From a virus, in the IMG/VR virus record IMGVR_UViG_3300042341_000289, positions 1 through 62,200 of that record: 62,200 nucleotides of DNA. One strand, 5' to 3'. The notes below the pieces were generated by a model. That model made no database searches, was not told the origin of the DNA, and worked only from the letters and a program-made list of their open reading frames with translations. Made by a program: the position numbers and the translations under genes. Positions 50,631-57,209 of the stretch are shown here, in pieces; positions within the stretch are counted from its first letter, which is position 1, and every line of letters begins with the position of its first letter.

Positions 50631-50837
50631 ATGGCTGAAACACCAGACAAGAAGATCGACGTTTCCAAGATGGAGCAGTTCGATCCGCCGCATTGCCCGA
50701 TTCACGGAGGCTCAATGCCTGTCATCAACACGACGCCGAACAACGGTGTCGACCTTCACGGGATCGCCGGCAAGTGGTGCGGAGTTTGCATCATCAAGGC
50801 GCTCGAGAAACTCGGGGTCCAGAAGTGCATCGTATGA
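50631..50837 (+). CDS. Small Cys/His protein (68 aa), predicted leaderless
   Basis: 68 residues with PPHCPIHGG near residues 19-27 and WCGVCIIKALEKLG with CxxC near 49-62, possibly a zinc site. No family recognised. No Shine-Dalgarno fits between promoter and ATG. ATGA-coupled to the next gene. Confidence 0.6.
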   Translation: MAETPDKKIDVSKMEQFDPPHCPIHGGSMPVINTTPNNGVDLHGIAGKWCGVCIIKALEKLGVQKCIV

Positions 50838-51025
50838 ATCCAGGAGACAAGTACCAGAGTGTCCACAACCCAAACACCGTGGTTGAAGTCGTGTGCCCTG
50901 TTGCCGAGTTCAGGATCGGAGAGGTCCGGCAGCCGTGCATCATCTACACCAAGAGGCAGCGGTTTTACGTGCGAACCGAAGCTGAGTTTCTCGCGAAATT
51001 CAGGCCGATTCAATCGGGCCAATGA
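50834..51025 (+). CDS. Small hypothetical protein (63 aa)
   Basis: 63 residues from ATG 50834 (MNPGDKYQSVHNPNTVVEVV), a beta-rich small domain with CPVAEFRIGEVRQPCIIYTK. SH3-like or OB-like by style. Coupled by ATGA to the previous gene, GGAGACAAG lies just downstream of the start rather than before it. Function unknown. Confidence 0.55.
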   Translation: MNPGDKYQSVHNPNTVVEVVCPVAEFRIGEVRQPCIIYTKRQRFYVRTEAEFLAKFRPIQSGQ

Positions 51026-51036
51026 CCAATTCAGAT

Positions 51037-51065
51037 TTGACAATCACACCTCGGTGTAAGACACC
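51037..51065 (+). promoter_or_regulatory. Promoter for the RHH-protein gene
   Basis: TTGACA (51037-51042), 17-base spacer, GACACC (51060-51065); palindrome GGTGTAAGACACC at 51053-51065. ATG 51079 is 13 bases on. Confidence 0.7.
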
Positions 51066-51078
51066 TTCCGAAACGAAG

Positions 51079-51297
51079 ATGCCTAACCAACGAGGAAAAT
51101 CTCAAGCACTGCTCGCAGTATGGATCTCCAAGCCTCAATTGAAGGAACTGGACAAGTCTTCCGCCTCCAAGCAGATGACTCGGTCCGAGTACGTCAGGCA
51201 TCGCCTATTCCAAGCCGACGAGTCGCAGCAAAGCGCAAAATCGGCACGTTCCAAGCCGGTGGTCTCCGCGTTACGGCGTGGGTCGAAAAAGGCATGA
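51079..51297 (+). CDS. Ribbon-helix-helix-like DNA-binding protein (72 aa)
   Basis: 72 residues from ATG 51079. Residues 8-38 (ALLAVWISKPQLKELDKSSA, then MTRSEYVRHRL) read as a ribbon-helix-helix: a beta-strand, helix A and helix B in the Arc/CopG pattern. The C-terminus is basic. With a promoter 14 bases upstream carrying a palindrome, it may autoregulate by binding it, or bind all members of the promoter family; this is inference. An upstream in-frame ATG at 51022 lies inside the promoter and was not used. Confidence 0.65.
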   Translation: MPNQRGKSQALLAVWISKPQLKELDKSSASKQMTRSEYVRHRLFQADESQQSAKSARSKPVVSALRRGSKKA

Positions 51298-51395
51298 TCT
51301 GTTTCAGGCAGAAGTACAGCCGCAAGGTTGAGCGTATCAGCCTTGATGAGACATGGCATCATGCCATCGGCCAGTTGGAGATGCGCCTGAAATGA
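51294..51395 (+). CDS. Very small protein (33 aa)
   Basis: 33 residues (MICFRQKYSRKVERISLDET...), basic. ATGA with the preceding gene and ATGA with the next, so its frame is fixed by coupling on both sides. No domain recognised. Either a functional peptide or a translational bridge. Confidence 0.45.
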   Translation: MICFRQKYSRKVERISLDETWHHAIGQLEMRLK

Positions 51396-51634
51396 GCAAG
51401 ACAATCTCCAGCGTGACCCGTCTTTCCCTCACTGGTGGTCGCACCGTGACGGTATGGCGGTCGGAGACTGGACTCCTCAAGGAGTACGAATACAACGACG
51501 TGATCGGTCACGCGATCATGTCGACTGGGATGCCAGTCCATAAACTGGCAGACAGCATTTTCACGAACCTCAAGAACATCCGTGCAGTCGAGGTTATCGA
51601 CGGCAACGGACAAGGGGTTCGCATCGAGAAGTAG
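51392..51634 (+). CDS. Small hypothetical protein (80 aa)
   Basis: 80 residues from ATG 51392 (MSKTISSVTRLSLTGGRTVT). Beta-strand-rich N-terminus, GHAIMSTGMPVHKLADSIFT helix, then NLKNIRAVEVIDGNGQGVRI. No family recognised. Last gene before a hairpin cluster at 51640-51753. Confidence 0.55.
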   Translation: MSKTISSVTRLSLTGGRTVTVWRSETGLLKEYEYNDVIGHAIMSTGMPVHKLADSIFTNLKNIRAVEVIDGNGQGVRIEK

Positions 51635-51639
51635 TTTTT

Positions 51640-51657
51640 GGGCGGTTTGCCCCGCCC
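51640..51657 (+). terminator. GC hairpin after the 80-aa gene
   Basis: GGGCGG (51640-51645), TTTGCC loop, CCGCCC (51652-51657). No T-run follows (GAAATT). Weak terminator candidate. Confidence 0.35.
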
Positions 51658-51723
51658 GAAATTCACGAGTTCGGATCGGCTCCCGAGTGGGATGACCGAA
51701 TCAATCCGGCCCGTGTGGTCTAT

Positions 51724-51753
51724 GCCCCCTGGTGCGCGATGGCACTGGGGGGC
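51724..51753 (+). other. Long imperfect hairpin upstream of 51778
   Basis: GCCCCC (51724-51729) pairs with GGGGGC (51748-51753) and GTGC with GCAC inside (51732-51735 with 51742-51745). It ends 24 bases before the ATG at 51778 and could be a leader structure. Confidence 0.4.
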
Positions 51754-51777
51754 TCTCCTCCCAACACCAGCAGAACC

Positions 51778-51969
51778 ATGAAACCAAACCTGTACGCAAT
51801 CATCAGCCGCCTAGTCCTTGACGGAGTTGGTCAAGGCATCCGCAACACCGAGAGTGCTGCGCCGTCAGTCCAGCCGAGAACTGTCGAGAACCTCACTGAG
51901 AACATCCACATGGCAGTCATGCGGGAGCTCACCGAGTACTTCACATTCAAAGACGATGATAAGCAGTAA
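51778..51969 (+). CDS. Small hypothetical protein (63 aa)
   Basis: 63 residues from ATG 51778 (MKPNLYAIISRLVLDGVGQG). A helical N-terminus, then NLTENIHMAVMRELTEYFTF, amphipathic. No family recognised. Overlaps the following two-HTH gene by 14 bases, so the pair may be co-translated. Confidence 0.5.
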   Translation: MKPNLYAIISRLVLDGVGQGIRNTESAAPSVQPRTVENLTENIHMAVMRELTEYFTFKDDDKQ

Positions 51970-52324
51970 GCCGATTCGTCTCCCGTTGGATGACATCAAG
52001 GGTGTTATCAACGATTTGAAGAGGGGCTGCACCGTGGCTGAGATCACGAGCAAGTGGCACATCTCAACGAGAACATTCTACAGGATCAAGTATCTCGAGA
52101 AGCTGCCAACCAAGGACATTTACACACGCGGGGACTCGCATTGGCCCTGTGTCCACAGCGAGGAGAAAATCCGAGCAATCGTCGCAGAGCGCAAGAAGGG
52201 TGTGTTGCTCAAGGATCTGTCAGCCAAGTACGGAGTCGCACAGAGCTACATCAGCAGCATTATGAACGGTCACAAAAGGGAGCAAACAAAATGGACGAGA
52301 AACACCAAGAAGAGTCGGAACTGA
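51956..52324 (+). CDS. Second double helix-turn-helix protein (122 aa)
   Basis: 122 residues from ATG 51956. Two HTH units: CTVAEITSKWHISTRTFYRI and LLKDLSAKYGVAQSYISSIM, resembling homeodomain-like phage regulators. The layout resembles the protein at 1120-1701. Basic C-terminus (HKREQTKWTRNTKKSRN). Likely DNA-binding; the regulated genes are unknown. Confidence 0.65.
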   Translation: MISSKPIRLPLDDIKGVINDLKRGCTVAEITSKWHISTRTFYRIKYLEKLPTKDIYTRGDSHWPCVHSEEKIRAIVAERKKGVLLKDLSAKYGVAQSYISSIMNGHKREQTKWTRNTKKSRN

Positions 52325-52551
52325 TTCAGAGCCTGATCGAGAGCATCTCGGATAGGTTCGACACCATCCAGGTGTTTACCACTTCGCACAATCCAGACAC
52401 TGGAGAGACGACCCACATCGCAATGGGCACAGGGAACTTCTATGCCCGCATTGGCCAGATTGATGAATGGGTGCGAATGCAGAAAGAGATCGTCAGGGAA
52501 AAGGCCAAACAGATTGCCGGATCAGAAAACGCTGAGTTCGGTCAGAACTAA
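52291..52551 (+). CDS. Hypothetical protein (86 aa)
   Basis: 86 residues from ATG 52291 (MDEKHQEESELIQSLIESIS), GGGAG lies 10 bases upstream. Helical N-terminus, beta-strand FDTIQVFTTSHNPDTGETTH and a C-terminal helix (WVRMQKEIVREKAKQIAGSE). Similar small proteins occur in phage accessory regions. Overlaps the HTH gene by 34 bases. Confidence 0.6.
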   Translation: MDEKHQEESELIQSLIESISDRFDTIQVFTTSHNPDTGETTHIAMGTGNFYARIGQIDEWVRMQKEIVREKAKQIAGSENAEFGQN

Positions 52552-52578
52552 CAGCATCGAAACACGCCAAGAAACCAC

Positions 52579-53556
52579 ATGAAACTAGCCAGCATCGAGG
52601 TCATCAAGGAGATCGCACCTCACTCCAACGCAGACTCGCTCGAAATCGCCAAGGTTCTCGGGTGGCAGATCATCGTCCGCAAGGGCGAGTTCAAGGCCGG
52701 TGAGTCCGTCGTTTTCATCCCCATCGACACCATCCTGCCCGATGCCGAGTGGTCGGCGTTCCTGAAGAAGGGCGACAAGCCGATTCGGCTCAACACCATC
52801 CGTCTGCGCGGCGAGTACAGTCAGGGGCTGATCCAGCCGCTCTCGATCCTGCCTGAACACGTCCGTGGGTGGCAGGAAGGCGCTGACGTTGGCGGCGAAC
52901 TGGGCATCAAGAAGCACGAGAAAGAGATTCCGGCGTGCCTGTCCGGTGAGGTGGCTGGAGCTTTCCCAACCTCCTACGCCCCGAAGACGGACGAGGACAA
53001 CGGCCTGAGCCATCCTGATATCGTGAAGCACACGCTGTCGAAGCCGTGTGTTGCCACGCTGAAGCTGGACGGTTCTTCATGCACCATCGTGGTTGTCGAT
53101 GGCAACATCACGCACGTCTGCAGCCGCAACCTGTCGCTCAAGGAATCAGCCTCGAACGGGTTTTGGATCGCTGCGAGGAAGCTGACCATCCCGCCGGGTG
53201 CCAACTGCGTCATCCAAGGCGAGTTGATGGGTCCGGGTGTGCAGGGGAACCAGTTGAAGCTCACTGAGCCGACGCTCTTCGTCTACCAGATCCGTGATCT
53301 CACCAATGGCAAATGGCTTCGATACATCGATATGGCTCAGGTGTGCCGAGACAAGTTCCAGTGCAAGTGCGTCCCTGTCGTTACCGTTACTGTCGATGAA
53401 ACCATTGAACACCTGCAGAGCGTCGCCGACATCGTAACGCTGCCTGACGGCAAACCTGCCGAGGGAATCGTCGTTCGCCCAATCGATGGCGAGGCTATGG
53501 GCATCGGTCGGCCGCTGGGTTTCAAGATCATCAACCGCAACTACAAGGACCAGTAA
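52579..53556 (+). CDS. RNA ligase (DRB0094/Rnl-type)
   Basis: 325 residues. An N-terminal OB-like domain (MKLASIEVIKEIAPHSNADS, about 1-130) precedes the nucleotidyltransferase core: motif I KLDGS (K162), motif Ia CSRNLSL (181-187), motif III QGELMGPG (E215), motif IV EGIVVRP (295-301) and motif V GFKIINRNY (K316). The Lys takes AMP from ATP and seals RNA ends. The OB-first order is that of the Deinococcus-type RNA ligases. In a phage it may repair tRNAs cut by host defence nucleases; no polynucleotide kinase is visible, so partner enzymes are unknown. Confidence 0.9.
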   Translation: MKLASIEVIKEIAPHSNADSLEIAKVLGWQIIVRKGEFKAGESVVFIPIDTILPDAEWSAFLKKGDKPIRLNTIRLRGEYSQGLIQPLSILPEHVRGWQEGADVGGELGIKKHEKEIPACLSGEVAGAFPTSYAPKTDEDNGLSHPDIVKHTLSKPCVATLKLDGSSCTIVVVDGNITHVCSRNLSLKESASNGFWIAARKLTIPPGANCVIQGELMGPGVQGNQLKLTEPTLFVYQIRDLTNGKWLRYIDMAQVCRDKFQCKCVPVVTVTVDETIEHLQSVADIVTLPDGKPAEGIVVRPIDGEAMGIGRPLGFKIINRNYKDQ

Positions 53557-53558
53557 CC

Positions 53559-53795
53559 ATGCCAACCAACACCACCGCACACGAGGACCGCGTCATTAAC
53601 GACGCAGAGAGCGTCATCACCGGGAAGATCCAGTCCCTCATCGAGGTTGTCACCAGACTCGATGATGTCATCGACGAGAAGGACAAGGAGATCGAGACGC
53701 TGAAAGGGAAGGTCACAGACCTTGAAGGCGAAATCGAAGAACTGAAGTCGCAGATCTCCTCGATGAATGATGAGATCAAGAGCCACGGAGGATAA
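53559..53795 (+). CDS. Coiled-coil protein (78 aa)
   Basis: 78 residues. From about residue 22 the sequence is a continuous acidic/basic coiled coil (VVTRLDDVIDEKDKEIETLK, GKVTDLEGEIEELKSQISSM). It starts 2 bases after the ligase stop. No family recognised. Part of a run of short helical genes (53559-55030). Confidence 0.6.
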   Translation: MPTNTTAHEDRVINDAESVITGKIQSLIEVVTRLDDVIDEKDKEIETLKGKVTDLEGEIEELKSQISSMNDEIKSHGG

Positions 53796-53797
53796 CC

Positions 53798-54247
53798 ATG
53801 GATACCCCTACAGAAACCCTGATCCAAGCGTTGCGGCATCTGTCCACTGACATCGAGTCAGAGGACGGTGTGGCCAACGCTGCGATTGCTGAGGCTGCCC
53901 AGCGTCTGGAGGAGCAGAGCGCGAAGATCAAGCGGCTGCGTGACGGCATCGCGAAGCAGAACCTCGAGATCGAGCAGACCTGCGGAAAGGTGCTCGACTA
54001 CCCGTGGTTCAAGGACGACCAGAAGAACTTCCCCGGCGCGACCGAGAAGGACGGCGTGTGCGTTGGTGACCATGTGGCTGAGACCATCGCGGCCGAGTTG
54101 GCGCGGAAGTACACGGAGGCGATGGACCGCATCAAGCGGCTGGAGGACGCTGGAGATGCGATGGATGAATGGATGTCATCCGACTGGACTGAAGATGAGA
54201 AGCAGTTCCAAGAACAATGGCGCAAAGCCAAGGAGGCCAAGCCGTGA
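53798..54247 (+). CDS. Small helical protein with KEAKP end (149 aa)
   Basis: 149 residues: two helical blocks and a conserved end, DRIKRLEDAGDAMDEWMSS ... QWRKAKEAKP. The block from IKRLE to KEAKP is shared with the proteins at 54588 and 54824. The DNA for KEAKP is AAGGAGGCCAAGCCGTGA (54230-54247), which also contains the Shine-Dalgarno and GTG start of the next gene. No enzyme motif. Confidence 0.6.
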   Translation: MDTPTETLIQALRHLSTDIESEDGVANAAIAEAAQRLEEQSAKIKRLRDGIAKQNLEIEQTCGKVLDYPWFKDDQKNFPGATEKDGVCVGDHVAETIAAELARKYTEAMDRIKRLEDAGDAMDEWMSSDWTEDEKQFQEQWRKAKEAKP

Positions 54248-54591
54248 ATACGTTGATATTGGAAGACATCGACGAAACCAGCACCGGAGCGAAACCAAGC
54301 GTTGCTGTTGTCAGCGTAAAAACAAGCTACTACAGCACCAAGCGAGGGTTCGCCACGACGAAGCGAATCGATTTCCTCAAACGCAAGAGCGACCGGGAGT
54401 GCGTCTACTCCATCAAAGAAGATGCATCCTTTTGCGGCACCGATGCAGTCATTGGTCGAATAATCAACCTGAATGATGTCAAGGATGGAATTTACCGAAT
54501 GATCTTCATCAACGAACACCGCGACTGGGATTCTGGACACATTGAGGACTGGGACTACAAGTTGGTTCCACATGAGGAGACCAAGCCGTGA
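54244..54591 (+). CDS. Hypothetical protein (115 aa), GTG start
   Basis: 115 residues from GTG 54244, beta-rich (PSVAVVSVKTSYYSTKRGFA, CVYSIKEDASFCGTDAVIGR) and ending in HEETKP. The last codons, GAGGAGACCAAGCCGTGA (54574-54591), are a diverged copy of the coupling cassette. Function unknown. Confidence 0.55.
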   Translation: MNTLILEDIDETSTGAKPSVAVVSVKTSYYSTKRGFATTKRIDFLKRKSDRECVYSIKEDASFCGTDAVIGRIINLNDVKDGIYRMIFINEHRDWDSGHIEDWDYKLVPHEETKP

Positions 54592-54827
54592 GCATTGAAG
54601 AGCGAATCATAAAAGTAGTTGAAGAGCCGCTTGGTCTATGGGCGGTGCAGCGCAACAAGCGCGAACTCCGCGCAATCGCTCTCGAAGTCAACAAGCTGGA
54701 GGACCGCATCAAGCGGCTGGAGGAGGTGGGGGATGCGATGGCTGCATGGCTGTTAGACCCAAGGAACTTGGGCGGCGGGTCGTCTATGGCTTCGCAATGG
54801 CGCAAATCCAAGGAGGCCAAGCCGTGA
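54588..54827 (+). CDS. KEAKP-family small helical protein (79 aa)
   Basis: 79 residues from GTG 54588. VNKLEDRIKRLEEVGDAMAA then QWRKSKEAKP repeats the second half of the 53798 product. DNA AAGGAGGCCAAGCCGTGA (54810-54827) couples it to the next gene. Confidence 0.55.
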   Translation: MSIEERIIKVVEEPLGLWAVQRNKRELRAIALEVNKLEDRIKRLEEVGDAMAAWLLDPRNLGGGSSMASQWRKSKEAKP

Positions 54828-55030
54828 GTGATACCGATTTCATTGCATACGAGAACCACAGATTGACCATTGCAAACGCGGAACTCCGAAAGGAGCGCGA
54901 TGAACTGGAGCAGCACATCAAGCGGCTGGAGGCAGCGGGGGATGAAATGTACAGATGGATAACTGTCAAACGATTATGTTCAATCGACTGCACCGAAGCA
55001 TGGGACCAAGCCAAGGAGGCCAAGCCGTGA
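54824..55030 (+). CDS. KEAKP-family small helical protein (68 aa)
   Basis: 68 residues from GTG 54824. RDELEQHIKRLEAAGDEMYR then AWDQAKEAKP; third member of the family. DNA AAGGAGGCCAAGCCGTGA (55013-55030) couples it to the membrane-protein gene that follows. Confidence 0.55.
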   Translation: MSDTDFIAYENHRLTIANAELRKERDELEQHIKRLEAAGDEMYRWITVKRLCSIDCTEAWDQAKEAKP

Positions 55031-55227
55031 GACGCCTTCTGAAACGCATCAGGCAATCCTGTCGATTCAACGACGTCCAAGCTGCCGCTGTGCTCCTAAT
55101 GTCTGTTTCGATGGTTATTGGGTACGCCACAGGTTCACGAGAGTTCAACCCGTGGGTCGCGCTTGCACTGCTCTGCTTATGGCCAGCAATGGCTTTCACC
55201 AGCAACTTCCTTGACCCGCTCCCATGA
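55027..55227 (+). CDS. Small membrane protein (66 aa)
   Basis: 66 residues from GTG 55027. A basic N-terminus (MRRLLKRIRQSCRFN) then two hydrophobic helices (about 18-36 AAAVLLMSVSMVIGYATGS and 42-60 WVALALLCLWPAMAFTSNF). Inner-membrane protein of unknown role; the positive-inside rule suggests both ends face inward. Overlaps the next gene by 4 bases. Confidence 0.6.
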   Translation: MRRLLKRIRQSCRFNDVQAAAVLLMSVSMVIGYATGSREFNPWVALALLCLWPAMAFTSNFLDPLP

Positions 55228-55442
55228 CCTACGACGACCTGATCAAGGTGATGGATTTTGCGCCGTCACCACTGACCGCGAAGAAGACGCTTGCGGTCAT
55301 AGATCGAGACCAGTCGCGCATCACCGGTTTCGTCCTGACTGGGAGGAACGGGGAGACCACCATCGTGAACTCCTCTGCGGTCAGGTGGCTGTCAGGGAAG
55401 GAGATGTGGGAGTTGATGCACGGGAATGGAGGTGGGGCGTGA
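55224..55442 (+). CDS. Hypothetical protein (72 aa)
   Basis: 72 residues: TYDDLIKVMDFAPSPLTAKK, then a beta-strand pair (TLAVIDRDQSRITGFVLTGR, TTIVNSSAVRWLSGKEM). No family recognised. ATGA/GTGA coupling with both neighbours. Confidence 0.5.
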   Translation: MTYDDLIKVMDFAPSPLTAKKTLAVIDRDQSRITGFVLTGRNGETTIVNSSAVRWLSGKEMWELMHGNGGGA

Positions 55443-55690
55443 GGCGGTACGCCATCGAGCGGCTTCCGCACATGCCGCCGAGAAACGGACTCCTGATTCA
55501 CACGCCCAAGTTTTCCGTGCTCGCTGACACCGCCCCGCTCACGATTGTGAAGGAGCTTAATAGGCTGCTGGATAGGAACAGGGCGCTGGAGGCCGCGATC
55601 CGCACAACGCTCGACGCCAACCGGCACCTTGCCGACGGCGACGACTGCACACTGATTCAACTCAAGAAGGCGCTACCCGAGTGGGTTTAA
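55439..55690 (+). CDS. Hypothetical protein (83 aa)
   Basis: 83 residues from GTG 55439 (MRRYAIERLPHMPPRNGLLI). A basic N-terminus, then an amphipathic helical C-terminus (TIVKELNRLLDRNRALEAAI and TLDANRHLADGDDCTLIQLK). No family recognised. Strong GGAGGTG lies before the GTG. Confidence 0.5.
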   Translation: MRRYAIERLPHMPPRNGLLIHTPKFSVLADTAPLTIVKELNRLLDRNRALEAAIRTTLDANRHLADGDDCTLIQLKKALPEWV

Positions 55691-55709
55691 CCAAGAAGGA
55701 GGACATCGA

Positions 55710-56252
55710 TTGAGCTACCATCAGTCAGGGCAACTGCCGCACCACCAATACTGCTACGTTGACGCAGCAGCTATCAGCAGCGGTGAAGGGTTCATGCCAT
55801 GCGTCTGGTTCGGACTTGTCTCGATACCGGGCCGAATGTGGGGCTGCACGGTCATGCTGGAATGCGGGGCGGTCTACAGATCGATCCCGCCGCACCTGAT
55901 GGCCTTCAACGAGAAGCCAGATGCGATCTGGACCCCGCAGCAAGCTCAGCGATGGGACTGCTACGGCAGAGAGTTCTCCACCATCGAGTACACCTACCTG
56001 CGCGGGGTCGAGTGCTCAGCGAAATGCGACGACCAGAAGCTGGACGGAGAGTACATCTTCACGGCAGCACCCATCGACGACGGGTTTTCGCGGCACCCAT
56101 CACAGGCCAAGGAGTTCATGTTCATCAAGCTCTACAACGGGAGGTTGACGATCCAGCCGACCGACAAGGTGCTCTTCATGGAGAAGTCGTTTGTGGAGCC
56201 CCAGTGGCCTACGGGGCTCAAACTCTCGAACGAAGTGTGGTCTTGCGAGTGA
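55710..56252 (+). CDS. Hypothetical protein (180 aa), TTG start
   Basis: 180 residues from TTG 55710, supported by AAGGAGG 8 bases upstream. Rich in aromatic residues and Cys (HHQYCYVDAAAISSGEGFMP, WFGLVSIPGRMWGCTVMLEC), beta-like. No family recognised. It precedes a small membrane-protein gene. Confidence 0.6.
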   Translation: MSYHQSGQLPHHQYCYVDAAAISSGEGFMPCVWFGLVSIPGRMWGCTVMLECGAVYRSIPPHLMAFNEKPDAIWTPQQAQRWDCYGREFSTIEYTYLRGVECSAKCDDQKLDGEYIFTAAPIDDGFSRHPSQAKEFMFIKLYNGRLTIQPTDKVLFMEKSFVEPQWPTGLKLSNEVWSCE

Positions 56253-56272
56253 CTCCTTGAGATTCTAGGTCC

Positions 56273-56425
56273 ATGGATTTCATCAAGAAAATCGTCCTTG
56301 AGCTCTGGTGCATGGCCTACGGCGTCGGCCTCTTCATCCTCGCGACGTGGCCGATCGCCCTCTCGCTGGGTGTATGCGTCCTGTTCGTTGCGATTCCCCG
56401 AAAAAAACGCAATCGGGCATCTTGA
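56273..56425 (+). CDS. Small two-helix membrane protein (50 aa)
   Basis: ATG 56273 gives MDFIKKIVLELWCMAYGVGL, FILATWPIALSLGVCVLFVA and IPRKKRNRAS: two hydrophobic helices with a charged tail. An AGG-type ribosome site (TCTAGGT) stands before the ATG. It resembles small holin-like or phage membrane regulators. Its stop codon overlaps the promoter hexamer TTGACT. Confidence 0.5.
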   Translation: MDFIKKIVLELWCMAYGVGLFILATWPIALSLGVCVLFVAIPRKKRNRAS

Positions 56426-56450
56426 CTCGGGATATTAGGTGTATTACACC
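56422..56450 (+). promoter_or_regulatory. Promoter of the thyX operon
   Basis: TTGACT (56422-56427), 17-base spacer, TACACC (56445-56450); palindrome GGTGTATTACACC at 56438-56450. ATG 56463 is 12 bases after the -10. Confidence 0.75.
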
Positions 56451-56462
56451 TGTTCCCGCTAC

Positions 56463-57209
56463 ATGAAAGTTTCCTCCGTATCCGTCACAAAGTCGATCGT
56501 CACCGACAACGGTCGCGAGCTCACCCCAGACGAGCTCATCGTCTACGAGGCTCGGGTCTCGAACCCGAATAACCAGCACAACCACGATACCGGGCCGAAG
56601 CTGCTGCACTTTTGCATGCGCGAGGGCCACTGGTCGGTGTTCGAGCAGGCCGATCTGACCGTCGAGATCGAGACCAGCATCTCCATCTCGATGCAGATCC
56701 TGCGCCACTGGAGCGCACGGTTCCAGCAGTTCAGTCAGCGGTACGCCGACGTGCGTAAGCTGGAGACCATCATCGAGCCGATTCGGCTGCGTATGAAGGC
56801 GGCTGGCGGCAACCGGCAGGGCAGCGGTGAGGAGTTGGCCGAAGACCATCCGATGCAGGTAGTCTACCGGAACGCGGTACACAGAGCGGTCGGCGTCTAC
56901 ACCGCACTCATCGATGGCGGTGTCGCGCCGGAGAGCGCCCGCTTCGTCCTGCCGCTGGCCACCAAGACTCGGATGTTCATGAAGGGTAGCGCGAGGACGT
57001 GGATTCACTACCTCGACCAGCGCACGTCGCCGCACGCCCAGAAGGAGCACCGTGAGGTGGCCGAGGCGATCCGCGCTGAGTTCGCCAAGCATTTCCCGAC
57101 GGTCCACGAGGCGATGGGCCTGCGGGTGAGCGAGGTCCAGTCGCTCAAGAACGAGATCGAACGCCTGAAGCTGGAACTGAACAACATGAAGAAAGAGAAC
57201 GTATGCTGA
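56463..57209 (+). CDS. thyX: Flavin-dependent thymidylate synthase ThyX
   Basis: 248 residues from ATG 56463. Contains KLLHFCMREGHWSVFEQADL, the ThyX signature region RHWSARFQQFSQRY (81-94), ARFVLPLATKTRMFMKGSAR and HYLDQRTSPHAQKEHREVAE. The enzyme makes dTMP from dUMP using FAD and methylene-tetrahydrofolate. In the usual RHRxxSxNxxSxRY motif the third residue is Arg; here it is Trp83, with Arg86 three residues on. It starts 12 bases after a promoter, so a Shine-Dalgarno is lacking. Overlaps the Tad2-like gene by 7 bases. Confidence 0.9.
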   Translation: MKVSSVSVTKSIVTDNGRELTPDELIVYEARVSNPNNQHNHDTGPKLLHFCMREGHWSVFEQADLTVEIETSISISMQILRHWSARFQQFSQRYADVRKLETIIEPIRLRMKAAGGNRQGSGEELAEDHPMQVVYRNAVHRAVGVYTALIDGGVAPESARFVLPLATKTRMFMKGSARTWIHYLDQRTSPHAQKEHREVAEAIRAEFAKHFPTVHEAMGLRVSEVQSLKNEIERLKLELNNMKKENVC

